A stretch of 8,141 nt of DNA from positions 1-8,141 of the forward strand of contig JAVCCX010000434.1 of the NCBI GenBank assembly GCA_030765245.1, given 5' to 3'. Of the stretch, positions 1 through 4,701 are shown in pieces (positions within the stretch are counted from its first letter, which is position 1; every line of letters begins with the position of its first letter). The DNA comes from Candidatus Zophobacter franzmannii (GTDB lineage: Bacteria > Cloacimonadota > Cloacimonadia > Cloacimonadales > JAFGVF01). Made by a program: the position numbers and the translations under genes. The notes under the pieces are model-generated. The model ran no database searches. It worked only from the letters and a program-made list of their open reading frames with translations, and was not told the origin of the DNA.

Positions 1-274
1 GCAATACTAAACCAAAGGTGTGATGTTAGGTTTCTTCTATCCGTTGGTCTTAGGGTTACTTCACCCAGTCAAGAGTGATTGTGTTGTTTCAATTAGAGCT
101 TTTAAAAGCAGAAAAATCTAATTAGTAGTAACTTATTATCCCCTTCTTACAAGCTTGTTAAAAGATTCTTTTTAATCTCAATTATTGAGCTTTCTTTGAT
201 CATCGCTTTTTTAGCAAAATCTTCCCACTTTAGAAATGTACCTATAACTTTATCTATCATTTCATTGGCTTAAC
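1..274. other. Gene-poor left edge
   Basis: I see no convincing gene here. A 37-codon minus-strand reading frame (147-260) and a 32-codon plus-strand frame (23-121) exist, but neither has a ribosome binding site or a recognisable family. The stretch could be the decayed end of a gene lying left of the window. Repeats begin at 275. Confidence 0.5.
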
Positions 275-290
275 CTGCAATATGTTGCAG
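275..290. repeat. TTGCAG dyad, copy 1
   Basis: This is an inverted repeat with arms CTGCAA and TTGCAG around TATG. It is followed by ATTAAA, as is the third copy near 3253. The related perfect palindrome at 317 is centred 41 bases away, close to four helical turns. It could be a protein-binding site or part of a dispersed repeat; no gene reads directly from it. Confidence 0.5.
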
Positions 291-316
291 ATTAAACAAA
301 GAAAAAGGTAATAAAG

Positions 317-330
317 TGCAATATATTGCA
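317..330. repeat. TGCAATATATTGCA palindrome, copy 2
   Basis: This is a perfect 14-base palindrome followed by GATAAG, resembling the dyad at 275-290 (followed by GATTAAA). Two similar dyads 41 bases apart are consistent with tandem binding sites on one face of the helix. A diverged relative lies at 3253-3267. Function unknown. Confidence 0.5.
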
Positions 331-370
331 GATAAGCTTTGATGGAGAAGGGTTGATGTCTTCTTTCTTG

Positions 371-384
371 CGCCCCTTCAGGGC
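371..384. repeat. GCCC/GGGC mini-hairpin
   Basis: GCCC (372-375) pairs with GGGC (381-384) around a CTTCA loop. It is the counterpart of the GCTC/GAGC hairpin at 437-449 and of that at 3006-3018. Both sides of one base pair have changed together (C-G here, T-A there) while the CTTCA loop is kept, which suggests the fold is under selection. Confidence 0.5.
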
Positions 385-407
385 TTAATATCTTTTTGGG
401 AAATAAA

Positions 408-451
408 CCCCAAGCGCATGGGGCTATTAAACTTACGCTCCTTCAGAGCTT
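408..451. repeat. 44-base two-hairpin repeat, copy 1
   Basis: It contains a CCCC/GGGG hairpin (408-411 with 420-423), the linker CTATTAAACT, and a GCTC/GAGC hairpin (437-440 with 446-449) with a CTTCA loop. A second copy lies at 2977-3020 in the same orientation, matching at 41 of 44 positions by eye. The two copies flank the recQ gene. I recognise no transposase or other protein associated with it. Confidence 0.75.
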
Positions 452-457
452 TTCAAC

Positions 458-485
458 CCTATGGAGTTAACCGACTGTGTCGGTT
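458..485. repeat. CCTATGGAGTTA repeat with GTCGGTT hairpin
   Basis: The 22-base block 458-479 recurs at 608-629 with two differences. In this copy AACCGAC (469-475) pairs with GTCGGTT (479-485) around TGT. In the later copy the right arm is missing and replaced by unrelated repeat sequence, so this appears to be the intact form. Confidence 0.6.
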
Positions 486-588
486 TAAAGGCAGTTCAAA
501 CTCGTAATTAGCCTCCCATTGTTTATTGATAGTACTTGATATTGTTTGAGCAATTGCATCTACGCAGTTGATGCAGTCCAAAGTGTAT

Positions 589-607
589 AACGACTTTGCA
601 AGTCGTT
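589..607. repeat. AACGACTT/AAGTCGTT hairpin
   Basis: Eight-base arms, 589-596 and 600-607, pair perfectly around TGC. The hairpin abuts the second CCTATGGAGTTA block at 608. No T-tract follows, so it is more likely a module of the repeat mosaic than a terminator. Confidence 0.5.
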
Positions 608-668
608 CCTATGGAGTTAGCTGACTGTGAGTGGATAGGCTCTTTTTATGTTGACACATAAATTAGCT
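608..668 (+). repeat. Mosaic repeat: CCTATGGAG block joined to half a GTGGATAGGC cassette
   Basis: Bases 608-629 match the block at 458-479, but its hairpin right arm is absent. Instead the sequence passes into GTGGATAGGC (631-640), the right arm of the hairpin cassette seen whole at 4650 and 6258, then a T-rich run and TTGACA. The junction looks like recombination or insertion of one repeat into another. The cassette tail supplies the likely recQ minus-35 box. Confidence 0.55.
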
Positions 669-679
669 CTCACTAATAT
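651..679 (+). promoter_or_regulatory. Near-consensus housekeeping promoter for recQ
   Basis: TTGACA (651-656) is separated by 17 bases from TAATAT (674-679), which differs from the consensus minus-10 by one base. Transcription would start near 686, giving a leader of roughly 75 bases before the recQ start at 760. This is the strongest promoter-like sequence in the window. Confidence 0.7.
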
Positions 680-759
680 ATGAATATCATGAACAATGAA
701 ACATTAAACGCGATTGAAATCAAGATTACTTGAAATTGAACAAGGCATGAGGTGGAAAA

Positions 760-2946
760 ATGACAAACATCGAACAAGATGCATCAAAACTCCTTAATGA
801 AGTTTTTGGGTACAAACAATTCCGTAAATTTCAGCTGGATATAATAGAGAATCTAATGCAAGGTTCAGACAGTGTTGTAATCATGCCAACTGGTAGTGGT
901 AAATCTCTTTGTTTTCAAATACCTGCTCTTATGCAAAAGGGTACTGCTATTGTTATCTCACCTTTGATTTCTCTTATGAAAAATCAGGTAAATCAACTAC
1001 AGCAGTTTGGGGTTATGGCGGTTTATCTTAACAGTTCCTTATCTCGTGAAGAATATTTTCTTACTATAAACAAGATAAAATCAAACAAAGTAAAACTTCT
1101 GTATTTAGCTCCCGAAACTCTAATGTTACCACAAACCTTTGAGCTTCTCAATCAGCTTCACATATCGTTGATAGCAGTAGATGAAGCTCATTGCATCTCA
1201 GAATGGGGACATGATTTTAGACCTGAGTACCGACAAATAGCAGAGTTTAGAAAAAAACTGAATAACCCACCTACAATTGCTCTAACAGCTACAGCTACTC
1301 CATTGGTGCAAGATGATATATCTAAAAATCTTCAATTGGATAAATATTCACTATTTAAGACAAGCTTTGACAGACCCAATCTGTTTATTGAAGTAAAAAC
1401 AAAAACAGACGGGTTTATCCAGGTAATGGAAACACTTGAAAAATTCAAGAATCAGTCAGTTATCATATATTGTTTTTCCAGAAAGGGGGTTGACCAACTC
1501 TCGGAAAAACTGAATATTGCAGGTTATAAATCTATCCCCTATCATGCCGGCTTGGATCGTGAAGTAAGAAAAAACAATCAGGAAAGATTTATTAATGATG
1601 ATATTGATATTATTGTTGCGACTATTGCCTTTGGGATGGGAATAGATAAGCCGGATGTGAGATGTGTGATACATTATGATTTACCTAAAGATGTTGAGAG
1701 CTATTATCAGCAGATAGGGCGTGCAGGACGAGATGGAGAAGATGCTTATTGTCTTTTGTTGTTTTCTTACAGCGATCCCGCTAAGATTAAGTTTCTGTTT
1801 AGAGACAAAGAAGAACGGGAAAAGATTATTGCTTTCAACCATTTGGAAGCGATGGTGAATTTTGTAGAAGATGAAAATTGCAGGCGTTCTTTTATCTTAA
1901 GCTATTTTGGAGAAGAGCATTTAGAGCAAAACTGTGGGACTTGTGACAATTGTGTAAAAGAAATCAAACCCAAAGAAGACCTGACAATAATTGCTCAGAA
2001 ATTTCTCTCATGTGTTTACAGAACAAAAGAGCTTTTTGGAGCTAATTATATTTCAAAAGTTCTACGAGGGTCAAAAGACCAAAAAATACTCGAGAGAAAT
2101 CACGATCAGCTCTCTACTTACGGGTTAGGTGTCGATCAGCCTCTCAAGCAATGGTTATTTGTTTACCGACAACTTCGAAGAAATAAAATTGTTTCATTAG
2201 ATGAGAAATTCGGTAGTGTTAAACTTACAGATAAAGCCATAAAAATCCTTAAAAATGAAGAGAAGTTTATGGGACATCTTATAGAAGAAAAGATACGCTA
2301 TAATTCCCGAACAAATATCACAGATTATAATGAAGACCTATTTGAACTTCTCAAAATGAAAAGGAAAGAGTTGGCTGATGAAAAAAACATACCTCCATAC
2401 ACTATTTTTCATGATAATACTATCAGAGAAATATCGGCAATGTTCCCACAAACAAAAGCTCAGCTAATAAAGATAAGTGGAATAGGGATAGCAAAACTGG
2501 AAAAGTATGGTGGCCTTTTACTTGAAATAATTATCCCATTTTGTATAAAAAACAGTTTAGAATCAAAAATAGAAGAAGATAACCTTAGCTTGATGAAAGT
2601 GCAAATGGCCAAAGCAACCAAAAGAGATACCAGAGCATTTGTAGCATCTAAAATGTACAATGAAGGTCTATCGGTTGCAGATATTCAAAGGGAATTTGGA
2701 GTGAAGCGAGAAAGAGTATTCTTTTATTTCAGAGATTTTCTTCTGGATGGGAATGTAATAACAAAATCATTGGATAGTTTTCTTGAGCTGAATGAAGAAG
2801 AGTGTGAAGAAGCTTGGAAACTATTTGCAGATATGGAAGTTCTTAGGCTAAAACCAGTTCATGAACTCTTTGACGGTAAGTATTCTTATGATCAGATCAG
2901 GATATGTTCCTTGATATTCTTGAATAATCTTAACAAAAAAGCATAG
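760..2946 (+). CDS. recQ: ATP-dependent DNA helicase RecQ
   Basis: This is a 3'-5' superfamily 2 DNA helicase that unwinds forks, recombination intermediates and other structured DNA in the cytoplasm. Visible motifs in order are: motif 0 (F-x-x-F-Q, residues 21-25), Walker A PTGSGKS (43-49), SPLISLM (67-73), DEAH (141-144) running into the RecQ aromatic loop CISEWGHDFRP, TATATP (176-181), and motifs V and VI with QQIGRAGRDG (317-326). The zinc-binding cysteines are 374, 392, 395 and 398. A winged-helix RQC region (about 405-510) and an HRDC domain (about 523-595) follow. The last hundred or so residues include a helix-turn-helix-like segment (about 630-660), as in several non-proteobacterial RecQ proteins. 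At 728 aa it is full length with no missing motif. GAGGTGG (749-755) fixes the start. It stands alone between two repeat mosaics; no recombination partner is next to it. Confidence 0.96.
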   Translation: MTNIEQDASKLLNEVFGYKQFRKFQLDIIENLMQGSDSVVIMPTGSGKSLCFQIPALMQKGTAIVISPLISLMKNQVNQLQQFGVMAVYLNSSLSREEYFLTINKIKSNKVKLLYLAPETLMLPQTFELLNQLHISLIAVDEAHCISEWGHDFRPEYRQIAEFRKKLNNPPTIALTATATPLVQDDISKNLQLDKYSLFKTSFDRPNLFIEVKTKTDGFIQVMETLEKFKNQSVIIYCFSRKGVDQLSEKLNIAGYKSIPYHAGLDREVRKNNQERFINDDIDIIVATIAFGMGIDKPDVRCVIHYDLPKDVESYYQQIGRAGRDGEDAYCLLLFSYSDPAKIKFLFRDKEEREKIIAFNHLEAMVNFVEDENCRRSFILSYFGEEHLEQNCGTCDNCVKEIKPKEDLTIIAQKFLSCVYRTKELFGANYISKVLRGSKDQKILERNHDQLSTYGLGVDQPLKQWLFVYRQLRRNKIVSLDEKFGSVKLTDKAIKILKNEEKFMGHLIEEKIRYNSRTNITDYNEDLFELLKMKRKELADEKNIPPYTIFHDNTIREISAMFPQTKAQLIKISGIGIAKLEKYGGLLLEIIIPFCIKNSLESKIEEDNLSLMKVQMAKATKRDTRAFVASKMYNEGLSVADIQREFGVKRERVFFYFRDFLLDGNVITKSLDSFLELNEEECEEAWKLFADMEVLRLKPVHELFDGKYSYDQIRICSLIFLNNLNKKA

Positions 2947-2976
2947 TATAGGGGTTTGATGATCGGGGATTTAAAG

Positions 2977-3020
2977 CCCCAAGTGCATGGGGCTATTAAA
3001 CTGACGCTCTTTCAGAGCTT
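2977..3020. repeat. 44-base two-hairpin repeat, copy 2
   Basis: It matches 408-451 with three substitutions, none of which breaks either stem: one is in the CCCC/GGGG loop, one in the linker and one in the second loop. It begins 31 bases after the recQ stop codon. Here the first stem can be extended to AGCCCC/GGGGCT (2975-2980 with 2989-2994). Confidence 0.75.
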
Positions 3021-3042
3021 GACGAGGGATTGTACTGGGTAC

Positions 3043-3059
3043 GCAGGCATCCTGCCTGC
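3043..3059. repeat. GCAGGCA/TGCCTGC hairpin
   Basis: Seven-base perfect arms, 3043-3049 and 3053-3059, flank TCC. It is GC-rich compared with its surroundings, which suggests an inserted repeat module. No T-tract follows. Confidence 0.6.
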
Positions 3060-3097
3060 ATTTCTTTCTCTGCTTTTAGTCTGGATGGATCCCATAA

Positions 3098-3117
3098 CCA
3101 CCAGATTTATCTGGTGG
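3098..3117. repeat. CCACCAGA/TCTGGTGG hairpin
   Basis: Eight-base perfect arms, 3098-3105 and 3110-3117, flank TTTA, whose outer bases can also pair. The CCACCA start is shared with the hairpin at 3203, so the two may be related modules. Confidence 0.6.
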
Positions 3118-3137
3118 CATGAACAAATAATGAACTT

Positions 3138-3177
3138 CCTTTCCCCTGTATTTCATTTTGAAATGCCGGGGAAAAGG
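3138..3177. repeat. Long two-part hairpin
   Basis: The outer stem pairs CCTTTCCCC (3138-3146) with GGGGAAA and GG (3168-3177, one bulged A at 3175). An inner stem pairs ATTTCA (3150-3155) with TGAAAT (3159-3164). The two stems are joined by a small internal loop. Confidence 0.5.
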
Positions 3178-3202
3178 GATATAAGGGTCAGGTCCTCATA
3201 GT

Positions 3203-3227
3203 CCACCACTTGAAAGTGGTGGTTTTT
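3203..3227 (+). terminator. Strong hairpin plus T-run
   Basis: CCACCACT (3203-3210) pairs perfectly with AGTGGTGG (3215-3222) around TGAA and is followed by five T residues. It has the form of a rho-independent terminator for recQ read-through, although it lies about 260 bases past the stop codon. It could equally be a terminal hairpin left by a small mobile element. Confidence 0.5.
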
Positions 3228-3252
3228 GGGAGACTAACTATGAGTTTAAAAA

Positions 3253-3267
3253 GTAATATATTGCAGA
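3253..3267. repeat. Diverged TGCAATATATTGCA site, copy 3
   Basis: TAATATATTGCAGATTAAA matches the right half and downstream flank of the dyads at 275 and 317, while the left arm has decayed. It lies about 200 bases upstream of the sigma gene. Confidence 0.4.
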
Positions 3268-3289
3268 TTAAATTATAGGATAGACAAAA

Positions 3290-3340
3290 GCCTATTCACG
3301 AAAATGGTTATGCTTTTTTGTATTGACAATAGGTATAGCT
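3290..3340 (+). repeat. Hairpin/T-run/TTGACA cassette, copy B
   Basis: The left arm GCCTATTCAC (3290-3299) and loop GAAA are identical to the 6258 copy. The right arm (3304-3313) carries changes that leave three mismatches, partly offset by AAAA/TTTT pairing outside the stem. Six T residues follow, then TTGACA at 3323-3328, nine bases after the right arm. The cassette is probably both a weak terminator and a source of a minus-35 box. Confidence 0.55.
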
Positions 3341-3351
3341 TTTCTGAGATA
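3323..3351 (+). promoter_or_regulatory. Possible promoter for the sigma factor gene
   Basis: TTGACA (3323-3328) is a perfect minus-35 box, but the hexamer 17 bases later is GAGATA (3346-3351), a poor minus-10. A better TATAAG lies 21 bases away, which is too far. The promoter may be weak, or the real start may use another sigma factor, possibly the encoded one. Confidence 0.3.
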
Positions 3352-3466
3352 TAAGAACTGTACTCTGCAAGAAGTGTAGGGCAGTGAAGAAGAATTAGAT
3401 TCTATCGAATTATTGGAACAATGGTTATACAATTTGGGTGTTTAAATAGAGAAAAAGTGGTAAAGT

Positions 3467-4009
3467 ATGCAGAATTATGATCAGATTTGGGAAGAATATA
3501 GAGATAATTTACTTACCTTTATTAGAAAACGAGTTAACTATGATGATGCTGATGATATCCTACAAGATGTGTTTACAAAAGTAATATTAAAGAAAAATAC
3601 TTTGAAACAGAATTCTAAGCTAAAGAGCTGGATCTTTCAAATAACAAGAAATACAATCATAGACTATTATAGAACCAGAAAAATAAATGAAACATTGCCT
3701 GACTGGTTAGCACATAATGAGAGTCAAGATGAGAGTGCATATAAAGAACTATATTCTTGTTTAAGTCCAATGATAGAGCAGTTACCAACAAAGTATAAGG
3801 ATGCCTTAACAGCATATGAATATGAAGGTAAAAGCCAAATCGAAATATCAAATGTTGAAAACATCTCACTTTCTGCTGTAAAGTCAAGAGTACAGCGAGC
3901 AAGAAAGAAACTTAAGGAGATATTTTATAGTTGCTGCTCCATTGAATTAAGAAATGGTTCAGAAGTTATCATTTGTGATAAAGACAGAAATAACTGCGAG
4001 ACTTGTTAA
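3467..4009 (+). CDS. ECF-type RNA polymerase sigma factor, SigZ-like, with Cys-rich tail
   Basis: This 180-residue group IV sigma factor would direct RNA polymerase to a small regulon. Sigma-2 spans about residues 9-72, with DADDILQDVF (27-36) and the minus-10 recognition stretch LKSWIFQITRNTIIDYYRT (52-70). Sigma-4 spans about 101-152, with LPTKY (106-110), a helix-turn-helix ending in SAVKSRVQRARKKLKE, and no anti-sigma gene adjacent. The closest family I recognise is SigZ. The tail after residue 155 carries five cysteines (156, 157, 170, 177 and 180), a plausible metal or redox site. Upstream of the ATG there is only a weak purine-rich ribosome binding sequence, unlike the strong one of the next gene. 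The ferredoxin-like gene starts 65 bases downstream on the same strand, so the pair is probably co-transcribed. The regulon cannot be read from this window. Confidence 0.87.
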   Translation: MQNYDQIWEEYRDNLLTFIRKRVNYDDADDILQDVFTKVILKKNTLKQNSKLKSWIFQITRNTIIDYYRTRKINETLPDWLAHNESQDESAYKELYSCLSPMIEQLPTKYKDALTAYEYEGKSQIEISNVENISLSAVKSRVQRARKKLKEIFYSCCSIELRNGSEVIICDKDRNNCETC

Positions 4010-4062
4010 TTTATTTTGCATCTTTTTTGCCTTTGTGTCGTCCACCTAAGTGATAGCAAAAA

Positions 4063-4068
4063 AAGGAG
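4063..4068 (+). promoter_or_regulatory. Strong ribosome binding site of the ferredoxin-like gene
   Basis: AAGGAG lies six bases before the ATG at 4075 and is much stronger than the site of the sigma gene upstream. The A-tract leading into it (4056-4063, GCAAAAAA) can pair with TTTTTTGC at 4023-4030, which could partly mask the site. Confidence 0.7.
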
Positions 4069-4074
4069 ATTAAG

Positions 4075-4413
4075 ATGAAAGCAAAACAAATGATGATTGA
4101 TGGACAAAAGATCGAAATACTTCCTACAGATAAGAATATTGTGGATGTTACAACAAGGAACAAAATTCCTTTACCCGCCCCATGTTATATTGCCAAAAGA
4201 ACTAAGGGGTGTTGCAACGCTTGCGCTGTAGAAATATCAGGTAAACAAAAATTTGCATGTACTACATCTCCAGAAGATGGTATGAATATCACAATAAACA
4301 GAGACGATTTGAATCTAATACGTAAAGAAAGACTTAAGAAATACAGTGAAGGTATAAAAAATAATTCTTCTTGTGGATGTTCTTGTTCAGACTCAGATTC
4401 TAAATGCTGTTAA
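4075..4413 (+). CDS. Small [2Fe-2S] ferredoxin-fold protein with Cys-rich tail
   Basis: This is a 112-residue protein built around the ferredoxin-like domain that begins NuoG, HoxU and formate dehydrogenase subunits. The signature is PAPCY (34-38), GCCNAC (45-50) and ACTT (61-64), followed by the usual EDGM turn. Likely cluster ligands are Cys37, Cys47, Cys50 and Cys62, with Cys46 an extra neighbour. Residues 75-94 form a charged helix like that after the NuoG domain. The protein then ends in a Ser/Cys-rich tail with Cys100, 102, 104, 111 and 112. It lacks all downstream catalytic domains, so it is a stand-alone electron carrier, iron-sulfur sensor or metal-binding protein. It follows the SigZ-like gene by 65 bases, and a link to that factor is inferred from position and the shared cysteine tails. 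Function is unproven. Confidence 0.8.
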   Translation: MKAKQMMIDGQKIEILPTDKNIVDVTTRNKIPLPAPCYIAKRTKGCCNACAVEISGKQKFACTTSPEDGMNITINRDDLNLIRKERLKKYSEGIKNNSSCGCSCSDSDSKCC

Positions 4414-4433
4414 TTATCTCAAAACTTAATCGA

Positions 4434-4455
4434 GTGGCTTGAAGAATCAAGCCAC
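4434..4455 (+). terminator. Hairpin after the ferredoxin-like gene
   Basis: GTGGCTTGA (4434-4442) pairs perfectly with TCAAGCCAC (4447-4455) around AGAA, 20 bases after the stop codon. The following sequence is only moderately T-rich, so termination may be partial or the hairpin may protect the transcript end. Confidence 0.55.
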
Positions 4456-4649
4456 CCTTACATTGATTTGTATTCTAAGATTGCAATTTACGCAAAAATC
4501 ATGAAAATAGTTATACTGACGAAGTGTTTTGTAATACAGAAGAGTATATGTTTATTCTCACGATGCATATAGGTGTAGATATTTCAAGGGGTTAACTAAT
4601 GAGAAGTTTTTCCATTGGCAATTGAAATACGAATCCAAGATTTAATAAG
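4456..4649. other. Convergent spacer without a gene
   Basis: Between the terminator-like hairpin and the 4650 cassette I see no gene or clear repeat. Only very short frames, such as 23 codons from 4501, are open. Confidence 0.5.
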
Positions 4650-4701
4650 GCCTATTCACGTAAGTGGATAGGCTTTTATATGTTGTTTAATTAAAGTAGC
4701 T
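4650..4701 (+). repeat. Hairpin/T-run/TTGTTT cassette, copy C
   Basis: GCCTATTCAC (4650-4659) pairs with GTGGATAGGC (4664-4673) around GTAA, with one T-G wobble and extra A-T pairs outside. TTTT, then TTGTTT at 4683-4688, follow at the same spacing as TTGACA in copies A and B. It lies between convergent genes, 27 bases past the methyltransferase stop codon, and probably terminates transcription from one or both sides. Confidence 0.65.

Larger units (their letters stand above)
2947..3466. other. Hairpin-rich intergenic mosaic between recQ and the sigma gene
   Basis: No real gene is seen in this 520-base stretch. An 81-codon frame at 2956-3201 is made almost wholly of hairpin repeats and has no protein family character. 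The stretch holds, in order, the second 44-base repeat, a GCAGGCA hairpin, a CCACCAGA hairpin, a long CCTTTCCCC hairpin, a terminator-like CCACCACT hairpin, a diverged ATATATTGCAG site and the B copy of the terminator/minus-35 cassette. Bases 3380-3445 read like the tail of a lost protein. Confidence 0.7.

Noticed and set aside
23..121. A 32-codon plus-strand frame at the left edge
   Set aside because: A stop lies just upstream in frame, no ribosome binding site is visible and the product matches nothing I know.
147..260. A 37-codon minus-strand frame with protein-like composition
   Set aside because: No ribosome binding site, no recognised family and too short to judge; it could be decayed coding sequence, but that cannot be supported.
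275..670. CRISPR array
   Set aside because: Repeats are of several unrelated kinds, spacings are irregular and no unit is repeated more than twice in the block.
689..733. A 14-codon frame between the recQ promoter and recQ, a possible leader peptide
   Set aside because: It has no ribosome binding site and no attenuator-like structure or biased codons, so chance is the simpler explanation.
2956..3201. An 81-codon plus-strand reading frame after recQ
   Set aside because: It runs through at least five hairpin repeats, has no ribosome binding site and no family character; the open frame is a by-product of GC-richer repeat sequence.
2975..3227. Insertion sequence remnant of the IS200/IS605 type
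   Set aside because: Subterminal-style hairpins are present, but no transposase remnant can be read on either strand, so a mobile element is not called.
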